Of a DNA stretch of 64,000 nucleotides, positions 1 to 10,367 are shown piece after piece; within the stretch, counting starts at the first letter, position 1; each line of letters begins with the position of its first letter. The notes beneath the pieces are model-generated. The model saw only the letters and a list, made by a program, of their open reading frames with translations. It was not told where the DNA came from and did no database searches. This DNA is from Siphonodentalium dalli (taxonomy: Eukaryota; Mollusca; Scaphopoda; Gadilida; Siphonodentaliidae), in the NCBI GenBank assembly GCA_032622095.1, contig CP136067.1, positions 58,633,899 to 58,697,898 on the forward strand, given 5' to 3'. The position numbers and the translations under genes were made by a program.

Positions 1-120
1 TAATGCAGTGCATTCTCTTATATAAGCAAGGCTCCCTTTGGGAGTCTCATATATAAAAGAATGCACCGGCACATGATCTTTAATGCTGCACCAGCACAGC
101 TGCCGTCATGAAAGGGTTAA
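1..120. repeat. TTAA-type hairpin MITE, right part
   Basis: The window opens inside a copy of a MITE family that recurs at least eight more times here. It shows the palindromic core (TTCTCTTATATAAGC opposite its complement around a CTCCC/GGGAG loop), the spacer GATCTTTAATGCTGCACCAG, and the terminal motif CATGAAAGGG followed by TTAA at 117-120. The mirror-image end (TTAACCCTTTCATG) is seen in the copy at 20287. The TTAA borders suggest a piggyBac-like or other TTAA-specific transposase. No coding capacity. Confidence 0.75.
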
Positions 121-508
121 ACAGACTTCTTCCACACATCCATGCAGGCTACATTAAATTGCCTCGATCGGTACCAACTGACCCCGTACTCGGTGTAGAA
201 AGTAAAATGCTACTGCCAAAAGGGGTCAAATCAGCTAGCTCCGTAGCTAGCTATGTGCTTGAAACGCTGCTATCATGATATATCTGTACAACTTAATGTA
301 CAGGGTTCAAATTTCTTAGCATGTTGGTCAGTTTAACGCTATATACATGTGAGTGCGTTTTTCTGTCAGTAAATGGTATGTATATAGTATGTATATGCTC
401 ACCGATGATATGGATTATATAGATAAAGTTGAAGATAGATAAATATCGTTATCTCCCAGACGGCGATATAGAATTTTAAAATCCTCGTGAATTCTGTAGA
501 AATAAAGG
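121..508. other. intergenic, nothing recognised
   Basis: AT-rich single-copy-looking DNA with stops in all frames. I see no exon, RNA gene or structured repeat here. Confidence 0.5.
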
Positions 509-955
509 TACTCAATCCGATTCGATGGTCCCCATATCTCCAGATTACAACAACAACATTTTTTGAAATGCCCCTTCAGTTATCAGAATCGATTAACTGC
601 CTATATATAATGATAATCACAGTCAATTATGGTATACAATTGTTATTTATGAACATTTTGTTCAACGAAATTTGGCCGGATTGTCAAATATGTAACACCA
701 AAGCCACTTGATTTTAGAGTTGTCCATCATCATTCGCAATTTGGACTGAGATCGTCGGCTTGACGAATATTTGCTAGGCCGCCAAAAATTACATATCTCG
801 GTAAATAACAAATTTCAATCGATATATGATCACTCTGTGCTTTGATGGGTGGATTCCTGTACTCGAATCAAATATTTTGTTTACCCCCGAAGCCAAAGAA
901 ATAGTAACTTGGGAGAGTAAATTCGGATCACGCATCTTTAATATTACTTTCATTA
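509..955 (+). repeat. dispersed repeat, copy A of three
   Basis: This stretch, which starts TACTCAATCCGATTCGATGG, closely resembles 18083-18460 on the same strand, and part of it matches 31585-31812 in inverted orientation. Shared landmarks are CCCCATATC, TTCAGTTATCAGAATCGATT, GCCACTTGATTTTAGAGTT and GGGTGGATTCCTG. No protein domain is visible. It is probably a nonautonomous transposon; the ends are not defined. Confidence 0.6.
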
Positions 956-2180
956 TTATATATATCACGATAAAATTGTCCTGAGTTGAAATTCAATATG
1001 CTTGTGGGGAAATCAACAGATTTATATTAATATTGGTTCAATAAATCTCTGCGGTGGGCAGTGAAGTCAGACTGAGTGAGTGGACAGAGATCAGCTTTAG
1101 TTGATACTAAAAACTATCTCATTCGTGACTGAGACAAATGTTTATTTTCGCTCACGACAAGTCTGTCTTTGTCACTCGTGAGATAATTGTCGGTATCCAC
1201 TCAAAAACACCAGATATCCTCTATATATTAAGCTTTTTCGCTGATATACATACGTTCGTTCTCAGTACCGTCGTTAAATGTACCGTTGTGCGCAAATGTT
1301 GGTACTGACTATGGACCTACTGCAACACACTAACAGTTGCCCACTATATTATCCCTGACTAGAACTCAGTGAATCATTGTATCTCGACGTTTGAAACAGT
1401 GTTTATATGTTGTTCCAGTATATTGTTAATGATGATAGCCTTTCAACGGAGTCATTTTGTTTATGGCTTTCGTGATATTCCCGTTATACTTTTCCACTGA
1501 AAAATTACCAGATATATCGTCATCGGCCGCGCCCACGACATCATAACGTAAAAAAGCGGCGGTGAAGACGTTAAATATTTATCAGTTCTAACCAAATATA
1601 TCTAATTGTGAAACGGTATTACCCCTATAGCATTACACATTGTTTCACGTATACTGCTATTTTTCGTTGGTTGAGTGATTATCGTAGCAGATGGAAAGCA
1701 AAATGTATGCGCCACCACGATAACAATAGCTAGGATTTCAACGGCGGAAATACGTGAATTTGTTAATACTTTCATTATCGGGTGCCATTTTGGTGGTCAT
1801 TTTGAACGAGTATTAATTTTCTACGTGACGTCAGTTCGTCTCGGCCACCATATTGTCAGCCATCTTAAATTGTGTTTGCAGTTTTCGGCTCAATAGCACA
1901 ATCTCTTATATTAAATATTTGGTTATCTACTGATTGATGTTTCTAAGTTTTGAACAAAAGATGAAAAGTTGAAACATCTGTTTTGAACAATTTTGAATAC
2001 CACGTTAATTTTCTGCGACCGCACACCTTGGAATAAATTGGCTAAATTTAAAGGACCACCAGCTGCCTATATTTGAAAACTCCAACCTGCATTTAACTTT
2101 CCATGACGTGGTTGCATTCCTGACACTGAAATATACAGAAGGACACCTGTTCATTTCTGCCAGACAGTCGTGTCATTTTC
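956..2180. other. upstream region of the homeobox gene, nothing recognised
   Basis: No coding exon or clear repeat is recognisable. It includes short CTCACGA/TCGTGAG inverted motifs near 1110-1190. It may hold distal regulatory DNA of the gene starting at 2315, but nothing in the sequence proves that. Confidence 0.4.
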
Positions 2181-2314
2181 AAGAATTCTGATTGGTTGAG
2201 GGCCAGAACGATTACGACGAGCTACACTGTCTCAAGATTAACTGCACATCAATCGTTCCGACCATCGTCTGGCTTTAGTTTCATGATATTCCAGAGAATA
2301 TTAAACCAAAAGCT
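2181..2314 (+). promoter_or_regulatory. putative promoter/5'UTR of SIX-TALE gene
   Basis: An inverted CCAAT box (TGATTGGTTGAG, core at 2191-2195) lies about 120 bp upstream of the ATG, and no TATA box is evident. An in-frame TAG at 2276-2278 closes the frame upstream, so ATG 2315 is the first possible start in this exon. The transcription start is not determinable from sequence alone. Confidence 0.35.
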
Positions 2315-2608
2315 ATGTCTTTTCGCGACGAATTTCAAATAAATACAAACAACGATATATTTCTAGATTTTTATTTACGCCAATGGAATGTTATGCGTGG
2401 TCGGAAATTCGGACGGCACCACATTGATATCGCGATTACATTGACCAGTCATCTCTTGGACGTCAACAGATTCGATGTATTTGAGCTGTTCCTTAAAACG
2501 TACACGAATTTAATTCCATGGCTTACCCATTCTGAATATTTCCGAATAAACCAGGTGAAACTCCACGCTCACAAGGGAAATGTCAAAGAAGTCTACAGAT
2601 TACTGGAG
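2315..2608 (+). CDS. SIX-TALE homeobox gene, exon 1 (start, first part of SIX domain)
   Basis: Encodes residues 1-98 of a predicted transcription factor of about 400 aa. From residue ~37 the protein follows the N-terminal helices of the SIX domain (SD), a protein-protein interaction module that in SIX1/2/3 proteins binds cofactors such as EYA or Groucho and assists DNA binding. Visible landmarks are LLDVNRFDVFELFL, IPWL, and the conserved run KLHAHKGNVKEVYRLLE, comparable to the family's K-A-x-V-A-F-H-x-G-N-F-x-E-L-Y-x-I-L-E. The exon ends GAG|GTGAGT in phase 0 and joins exon 2 exactly where the SIX domain continues. ATG 2315 follows an in-frame stop at 2276. The divergence is strong, so the cofactor choice cannot be predicted. 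No neighbouring gene overlaps. Confidence 0.9.
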
Positions 2609-2838
2609 GTGAGTATGAGTTTCTGTATCATGTCATAAGGGACGTATGGCGGTATGGTGGGGCGTCTAGAGGGTCTCCGTTGGTGGGGGCTGCACCCCCC
2701 CCCCACTTGAACCAGACCAAACTCTCATGTTCACGAGATACGATTGTACCTCTATTTGTACAATTGTTGGTAGGAAAATCAAACATGAGAAAAATTTCAA
2801 CCTATATATGGTGTAACATTTCCAACAAGTGTTGTGTC

Positions 2839-3895
2839 TAGTCCAAGTCTTCTTGTACTAAAACCAGCTAAGATATTGGGATGGCGATGCTGGTGTTTAG
2901 TCCAAGACCGCTTGTATACCAATCCTATCACACGAGTTACGCCCACGATCTGTGGCGGGAATTTGTGGTGTATTTTACTCGATTTACCTAGCAAATCAAT
3001 ACATGATGCTATATACATCGGAAAGGCTTACATCTTATGGTCATAATGGTGTATAATAATCTAACTTTAATGTTAAATTACACATAGAATATTCCGGTTG
3101 ATTGCCACAAACATCGATTTGTTTCTCTGTTTGTTTACGTTTTAACCGAAAGCCGAAGTGGTCCGAATAAGTTCGGCATAATCCGCTGTTTGTTCTGGGA
3201 ATTCTACTTTCCGTTTCTATATATAGCGCGGGTTTTCCGAACAAAAATGGCGAAAACCGATCGCCCGAAAGTCCAGTTTTCTATGTGCTTTCAGAACAAT
3301 TCCCGCACTAAAAACTTAATGACATAATGGAGGATCAGAACGATAGTTTTGTTGACAATTTTCGCAAGCAACTTGTCAAAATTGGAGCAAATTACAACTC
3401 TTGTGTCTGACTTGCCATGTGTGTGAGTTTCGTCCATGTGCATTTTGACTTTTGTGTTGATAAAATAATCGGAGAACCGAATCACACAGTTTCGAAATAT
3501 AGTTCTTCCGTTTTAGTGGGACTTTTCAAACGTACCGTTCAAAATTTATACAAATTTTGTTTGATATTTTGTGTGCTTAACAAGAGCAGTATATTGCTCT
3601 GTTCGCTTAGTATATATCTTAATTTCGCCGAAGTCCACCAAATGTGGGAAATGTAGCACCATATTATTTATTCTAATACTCGTTGTGTTTACACTGTTTT
3701 AAACTTTGAGAGGGTTGTAATTCCCCGTAATTTATTTAATGTATTACATTTATATCTTCAATGTTTAATTAATCTATTTATCGTCACTAACGCTTAAGCC
3801 GTGTCATAAGCGAGCATATAGGGCGGTCTTGGACTAAACACCAGCATCACCATCCCAATATCTTAGCTGGTTTTAGTACAAGAAGACTTGGACTA
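2839..3895. mobile_element. nonautonomous hAT-type DNA transposon with 8-bp target duplication
   Basis: The ends are near-perfect inverted repeats of about 70 bp (TAGTCCAAGTCTTCTTG at the left, its complement ending CTTGGACTA at the right). The element is flanked by identical 8-bp direct repeats GTTGTGTC at 2831-2838 and 3896-3903. An 8-bp duplication and TA(G)-starting ends are characteristic of hAT elements. The interior has only short random open frames and no transposase. It sits in intron 1 of the homeobox gene. Confidence 0.85.
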
Positions 3896-3903
3896 GTTGT
3901 GTC

Positions 3904-4714
3904 ATGCATGAAATTTCCAACTGTTGAAAAATTTGACCAAAGTTGGAGGTGAAACCCCGCCCTTCCCATTCGTCACGGCGTTGTCCCTACCAAATTAGGT
4001 CAAAACTCTCAATAGTTGGAAATGCCCCCCCCCCCCCCAGTCCCATGTGCAGCGATATCAGTTAATTATATATGGTGTACACCATAGCTTAACATTATAG
4101 AGGATTAACACCGGCACGTTTCGTGAGGTTTTCGCTATTTTCCGGATAGATGTTACAGTCTCCATCTGGACCAAGGACGTGGCTGCAGAGTATGCGTTTA
4201 TAGAGGGGCGGTCAACTTAGAATTTTCGATTGCCATGCACCCCAAGTCCCCAAACCAGACGCAAAATCTGATGTCTGGGGAAATGTGTTGTATTTTTGCA
4301 ACGGGTCCTGACTGGTCGGTACCGCCGATATAAATTTCCGTAAACGGAAACGATAATTATTATACTGCAAATCGGCGGACGCTAGCTTTTGTATTTTCGC
4401 GCCAACTATACTTCATCACAGAGTTGCGTCGCTTGATCGTTGCCGTGACGCATGATCGAGGGTTATTAATTTCGTACATCCGTTTGTATGTACTTCCATA
4501 TTTTCGCTCTTGCTCGTTGTACTTCTTACTAGCAAGGTTTCCCGGCGTATTCCATGCAGGCTAGCTAAAGTGATGTGGAAACTATCCTGTGGACATTTGA
4601 TGGGAATAGAGAATACTTTTGCTAAAAGTGTTACACATATTCTTATAAATTGTATATACCAAAAATGGGCACCACAAAACGTCATTCTTATACATGGATT
4701 ATAAGTATAAACAT
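3904..4714. other. intron 1 sequence, nothing recognised
   Basis: Contains a poly-C run near 4027-4038 and short open frames without coding character. The sequence beside the hAT element (ATGAAATTTCCAACTGTTG) resembles wording in the tandem repeats at 17.2-17.9 kb, so part may be old repeat. Confidence 0.4.
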
Positions 4715-5601
4715 GTCAGGCACACCCTGAATTCCACTATTAGAGTGGTATTCCACTATTATAGTGGTATATGACTATAGCATATTCATATTTCGTGTAT
4801 TGGCGTCGGGAATAGAAGACGGCGGGTGTTAATTTCGGCGTTTTTGCGTACATTTATAGCGAATTTGGCAGCAGCGTATGGGTTAATTTATTCACTTCCG
4901 CTGCAGCTAGCGACTTCGATCGCCCATGGATGCATATGGGTATTCACTTCATGATATAATGTCCATTTCCGTGGTCAGGCAGTCAGGGGAGGTGCGGTCG
5001 GCGCCTTTCTGGATTTCCCGTACCTGGCGGAAACGGCCGCCAGTCAGGGGTTAACAGTGCCGTGTCCGCTCGAGCTATCGACTTGGGGATTGGAACTTTG
5101 GTACATTCGGGTCCATTCTACACGATAGTGCAAACCCCATCTCGCTCGGACCCCTAGGGGCGGTCCGGTCGGTGCGGTCGGGTCCGGTCGGGTGCGGTCG
5201 GGTTTTAGTAGGATCGGCGCATAGCTGCAGTGCACAGCCAACTGTCACTCTTAACAATATCGCAGCGAATGAACAGTCTTCCGACAAAATTCGTTGAGCG
5301 ATCTTTTGCGCCAGCTTTGTTATTCAATAACATTATACTATTACTAATATATGCCAATCGCTCCTTCATAACAACATATTTCAACTAATTGGATGCTAAT
5401 TGAGTTGGTTCCCGTGTGCAGTCATGATTAATCATTCTCCTGGACAAACTATATGTACATGTATGATACCGAATTAGTGCGACACTGGTTTTGAATAATA
5501 TTTGTGTGAAATATGTTTTTGGATTATCCCTCTTTTATCAAATTAACAAAACGGTAATGGTCATATACCACTATAATAGTGGAATGCAGGATGTGCCTGA
5601 C
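4715..5601. mobile_element. nonautonomous DNA transposon with ~55-bp inverted ends and GC-rich core
   Basis: The left end GTCAGGCACACCCTG and the following TTCCACTATTATAGTGGTAT are repeated in inverted orientation at the right end (GTGGAATGCAGGATGTGCCTGAC). No convincing target duplication is left. The interior at about 4980-5240 is strikingly GC-rich, with repeated GGTCCGGTCGGTGCGGTCGG motifs that recall the ends of the hAT element at 22314-23415. Not coding. Confidence 0.65.
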
Positions 5602-6088
5602 CTGATAAAGGCTCACTGCGCGTAACTTCAATCATTTTGTTTTTAAATTGTAGTTGGAATTTTGTTTGTTTGTTTTTTAATATTTGTTATTGGGGATCAA
5701 AACGTGAACATCATAAACACATTAGTTCGGAAAATTTAATCACGACAATATGTGTTTTGCATAAGAGATGTATAAATCAATTTAGTTGGTTAGACTCAGA
5801 TTTTGAGGACACCTGGTTATCATATCTCCATGAAGATACACCGATGTTTTAAATATTTCCTTCTCTCTTGACAAATTATATCTTTTTTTGTTAGGAACAT
5901 ATCTTTAATGGGACAGACTGAATTGTTTTATAGTACTTGAGCCATTGTAATATACCATTCTCTGATGGTCCCTCTTCAAGTTTTTCAAGAATATATATAT
6001 ATGGTACCGCCCACAAGTTGGCATGTTTACTGGGATATGTATCTCTTAAATAGAATGCCTATGTTTTTGAAGGGTACTGTACACTAAA

Positions 6089-6517
6089 CAGGTCAGGGAG
6101 AACCCAAAATCGATGTACTAAACCTCGATTTGTGTTAAAAACCTCGATCGAGGTTCTTCGAGACCATGTGACCACTGGTCAAAACATACACCCATGATAT
6201 AAGGGGAAACACTCTAAACCAAATATGATACTAATGGAAGTAATGTAGTGTAAGTGATATAGGCTACGGTAGTGTGGAGTATTTCACAGTGTTTCATCTT
6301 ACACCCATGGGAGGCCAAATTCACATCTAATAATTAATTGTGCTTGAGCGCAATCAAGCACAATTAATTATTAAATGTGAATTTGGCCTCTCATAGGTGT
6401 AAGATAAAATACTCCACACTAATATCGCCAGTGGTCACATGTTCTCGAAGAACCTCGATCGAGGTTGTTTAGACAAATCGAGGTTTAGTACATCGATTTT
6501 GGGTTCTCCCTGACCTG
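6089..6517. mobile_element. fold-back MITE, 429 bp, CAGG ends, CTAAA target duplication
   Basis: The two halves are near-complete inverted complements around a centre at about 6350. The terminal repeat is CAGGTCAGGGAGAACCC, followed by the self-complementary ACCTCGATCGAGGT motif; near the centre CAATTAATTATTA pairs with its complement. The direct repeat CTAAA flanks both ends (6084-6088 and 6518-6522). No open frame of interest. As single-stranded DNA or RNA it would fold into a long hairpin. Confidence 0.8.
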
Positions 6518-6524
6518 CTAAATC

Positions 6525-6690
6525 CGAACATTTATGGGACCATCTCCTTTTATACTGAACAGAATATATGCAACAAATGAATGAATTTGAACCATGGATT
6601 AGTGGGAAATACACTCATGTGCTCAATGAACGATGCAAAAAAACATGTTAATTATAATGAAAATGAATTTATGACTGATCACCATTTTTC
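6525..6690 (+). repeat. half copy of fold-back MITE family N
   Basis: The text GGGACCATCTCCTTTTATAC ... ATATGCAACAAATGAATG ... ATAATGAAAAT is shared with the complete palindromic copy at 28197-28440 and with the interrupted copy at 54895-55806. Only one arm is present here. Confidence 0.65.
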
Positions 6691-6729
6691 GAAGTTGTGA
6701 AATTTGAACACCAAACACTCCTTAGAATG

Positions 6730-7570
6730 AATAATGGAGATGATTAACTTTGGTGCATATCGCCGACTAAACATTCTTATCAATGTTAGTGCTTCTCCCA
6801 TCTCCATCCCTGATCAATCCAAACCGACACCAAATGTGGCATCTTTAACCCACATGATATCGTTGGAGAAGAATGTGTATGAAATTGGTGGAAATTGGCC
6901 CTATGCAACATATTTTGATCAGTTTTGGTGCCCCTCCCCATTCATGACTTGAATGGCGCCACTTTTGACATCTTTAAACCACACCATTATAGATTCCTGC
7001 CACTTTTGACATCTTTAAACAACACCATTATAGATTCCTGCTATCATGGATATGATTATGTATAGATTTGTGGCACTGGCGACTAAACAAATTCTTATCA
7101 AATTTAGTGCCCCCTCACCCTGGCTCCCATCTCTCCCCCAGGCGGCACCAATCTTTAAATCATATGATTCTTCATGTCATGGAGAAGAACAAATTTGAAT
7201 CAATTTTGGAGCCCCTGTCGCAACTCTGTGCACCCCTGATTCAAACGACGCCTTATCATGGAGATGATTATGTATAAGTTTGGTTGGAAATTGTCAACAA
7301 AACAATTTGCTCATTTTTGCTGCCCATCCCCATTTTCTGCCTGACACAAACAGCATCACTTTCGAAAATTTTAACTGCACCATTATCTTCTTCATAAACA
7401 GTTATCCCTGTTAGACCCCTTAGCCATCTTGATGATCCCCCGTGAATTTCTATAGAACACAGACATTCACAGAATTAGACTCACTATATCATGAATATGA
7501 CTACATATAAGTTAGGTGGAAATCAGCAACCAAACAAATTCTTATCAAATTTAGTCCTCCCACTTAAATT
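6730..7570 (+). repeat. degenerate tandem repeat, ~100-170-bp units
   Basis: Recurring phrases are GGAGATGATTA, CTAAACAAATTCTTATCAA, TTTAGTGCCCCCTCACC and CACACCATTATAGATTCCTG. The last is duplicated outright at about 6983-7004 and 7021-7040. An inverted copy lies at 12650-13070. Short open frames are an artefact of the repeat. Confidence 0.6.
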
Positions 7571-7589
7571 AAATGCACTGACTCTGGAT

Positions 7590-7765
7590 GGCAAAATCAT
7601 TTCTGTTTGTTTGCCGCCGATTGTTGTGTCCCGAATCCAGATGTAAATATTTACAATTGAGCTTAGTTTTGACGATGTTTTCTATTGAGTGGTATGGTCG
7701 ATTTCTTTTAAATTTTCAGCGATGTTAGTAGAATGCTACATTCTCCAGGTTGGCATAACACCTGA
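7590..7765 (-). repeat. dispersed repeat family P, partial inverted copy
   Basis: Shares GATGTAAATATTTACAATTG, a GATGTTTTCTATTGAGTG block and GAATGCTACATTC with the copy at 38320-38635 in opposite orientation, and more distantly with 58310-58590. No protein domain is visible. Confidence 0.55.
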
Positions 7766-8950
7766 AATTAAACTGTCCTGAATACTAACTTATCAGTTTC
7801 ACAAACTCGAACAAGTCCATAATATGTCTTTAAAACTGTACCATGTTGTTTACAACATACCGTTTATATAGCGCTCACTAATTCATCGCCACTCAATATT
7901 ATGGTGTTGAATGTGTCACAGTGAATAAATCTCCCCAAAAATCAATGCGATGTTGATTTTTTCCATGCCTTTAAAAAACCAAAATGAAGACCACACTAGT
8001 TTAAATTGCAGGGATGTATACTTGAAAGTTTAAGGAATATAATGCTGGAAGGATGTGGAAACGGTTCTTGCACAATATCTCAGGAGATAAACTCAGATAA
8101 TAGGTCTAGAGACTTCATATGTTTTCTCGGCATGGTTATGCACATTGCGATTGGTCGAATAACGATAAGGAAGATTACATTAAAATTTCATGGATGCAGT
8201 TGCTTGTTTTTGTGGTTTCTCTATAGGAGGGGTGTCGATGATTCTTGCACGATATCTCAAGAAATAAGGGTTTAGGGAGTTCGTATTTTAAAGGAATTAT
8301 ATGCTAAGCCGTTTCTGCTATCCGAACACATCTATACCCGACCCGAGATCTGGTCTCCAATGTTGTCAGTTTCTTCTAATGCAGTTCACATAATTACAAT
8401 GCAGTTGACTTCACAACACTGTCATCAGGTCATTATTTCCTTCACATATTTTGTCCATGCAAGGGTATATTTGCCTGATTTTAATTTCATTCTTCGGCTA
8501 TAATGCTCGGTATAAAATGTTGTTGGACAATAATATTCTTGTCCCTGTGTATGTTCTTATAATTTACAAAAACATTGTTCAACACGTTCGTTTATGTTCT
8601 GCAATAGAGCAGTTTTGCAAAACTACAATTGCATGCTACCGTTCGTAGGCATCCATGCAAGGCATCCAATATGCTGTTTTAATGTGTAGAATGTATGCCA
8701 TTGTTCCCATACATCCTCACCCTTCGATAAAAAATGGAGCACATGTATACTGAGATCCCATTCCATATCTGTAAACTGTGGAAAAGTGAAAACCCTCTTG
8801 GGGAAAATCGAATGAATGCGAGCAGTCAGAGCCAAACTTCGGTCTGAGATGTTACAGGAGCAGTGATATGCATTACCTCATATCATGATTGGACAAAATT
8901 ATACATCCTGTGATGGGGCCCAGTGAGGCTAACATCAAACCTGCAATTAT
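7766..8950. other. intron 1 sequence, nothing recognised
   Basis: No exon with both splice sites and conserved protein content was found. An imperfect duplication of the phrase GTTCTTGCACAATATCTCA / ATTCTTGCACGATATCTCA occurs at about 8062 and 8239. Confidence 0.4.
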
Positions 8951-8955
8951 TGCAG

Positions 8956-9292
8956 AATGAAATCTCCAGAGGGTGAATTTAGTGATCGCCAAATTCACCA
9001 TCTGGGGAACTCATTCTACTTAGTCCTCATCTTCTGGGAAGTATCTATAGTCTCAAATTAACATTGTTTTTAGTTACTTTTACCATTTTGGGAAGTTTCT
9101 ATATCCCCTAATTTGCAATTAATATGTGAATAAATCACCAACTTCAACTGGGGAGATTCAATCTGATCCTAGGTTTCACATAGCAGTTGAGGCCTAAGCA
9201 GAACGAGGTTCCCAGAGGGTGAATTTGGTGATGCTAGCCCACCTTGCTGGATGGCGTGACTAAATTCACCCTCTTGGGACCTCATTCTTCAA
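8956..9292. repeat. pair of short hairpin MITEs
   Basis: Two hairpins share the motif AGAGGGTGAATTTAGTGA and its complement: the first spans roughly 8956-9023 and the second roughly 9200-9292. They lie about 110 bp upstream of exon 2. Confidence 0.6.
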
Positions 9293-9400
9293 ACGACAGA
9301 CACTCTATTTCAGACTTGGCCAACATGTTTGTAACTGTTAAATTCATAAATGCCCATTAGACCATTTATATGATATTCTTATTATCTCATACATTTGTAG

Positions 9401-9528
9401 AGTGGCCGATTTTCGGAGCAGAATCATAAAATACTGACCAATCTCTGGGACCAAGCACATTATGACGAGGCCGAATCAGAGACAAACCAACCCCTGAGCC
9501 ATCTGCAGAAGTTCAGAATCCGAAGAAA
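9401..9528 (+). CDS. SIX-TALE homeobox gene, exon 2 (end of SIX domain)
   Basis: Encodes residues 99-140 plus two bases of codon 141. The translation SGRFSEQNHKILTNLW continues LLE of exon 1, matching the SIX-family order LESHQFSPHNHPKLQxLW. It then runs through AHYDEAE (family AHYxEAE) to KFRIRRK (family KYRVRRK), the end of the SIX domain. The acceptor is TTTGTAG|AGT and the donor is AAA|GTAAGG. The frame enters in phase 0 and leaves after two bases. The exon is too short and lacks a start codon, so simple ORF searches miss it. A TTAA MITE begins only 11 bp after the donor. Confidence 0.88.
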
Positions 9529-9539
9529 GTAAGGATTTA

Positions 9540-10067
9540 TTAAAGGTGGATTATCTCTTTGTAAACATGTATTATATAGTTACTGTGGTATGAAATATTA
9601 GATCTGAATCGAAGACTCCTGTCCGGAAATGCTTCTATCGATTAATATTAATTTTATTACGAATATTTTCTGGTCTAAAAAGGTGTGTTTGTTCAGCTAA
9701 CGAACAATAGTGGTTACTGTTAACAGAGACCAGAAATTTTATTGTACAATTTTGTCACTGACAAACGTTAATTATACTCATTATCGCTTATATCTGTGGA
9801 ACAAAACAATACACACAATCAATCTGGGACATTTGACTTTCGGTGCGTAGCCATAGGAACAGCCCAGTGCTCTATATCGTAATATGGTATCATCCGAATG
9901 GTCTGTTCTAAAAATAGCAACATGAACGGTCCCGATTTAATATTTGAAATAAAATCAATATTAATTGATTGAAGCTTTTCCGGACAGGAGTCTTCAGTTC
10001 ATATCTATTATTTTATACCCACGCAACTATTTAATATTTGTTACTTAAAGAGATAATCCATCTTTAA
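9540..10067. mobile_element. TTAA-type MITE with ~100-bp inverted ends, 528 bp
   Basis: The left arm (TTAAAGGTGGATTATCTCTT ... AGACTCCTGTCCGGAAA) is mirrored by the right arm (TTTCCGGACAGGAGTCTTC ... GAGATAATCCATCTTTAA). Both ends finish at TTAA. No transposase. It starts at the twelfth intron base after the exon 2 donor. Confidence 0.8.
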
Positions 10068-10367
10068 CCCTTTTATTACTGAAAGGGATCTACATTGAGC
10101 TCAATAGTCCAGCTATCATCCTTCAAAATTGCTGGTTGTACATTTTGTATCGTGAAATAAATTGATCCTATCCTTCTTGTCCTTCATATGTAGTGAATTT
10201 GCTATCATATAAACAGATATGAAGTATATGGCCCTTTTGAATTCAAAGGAATCTTCAGATAATAAAAGTTTGTTGAACTGACTAGCTGAACATGCCTAAA
10301 AATAAATCAATGGGAACTGAGTAACCACCCATCAGTGAGTACTAAATGCTGTAAACCAAATGTTTAT

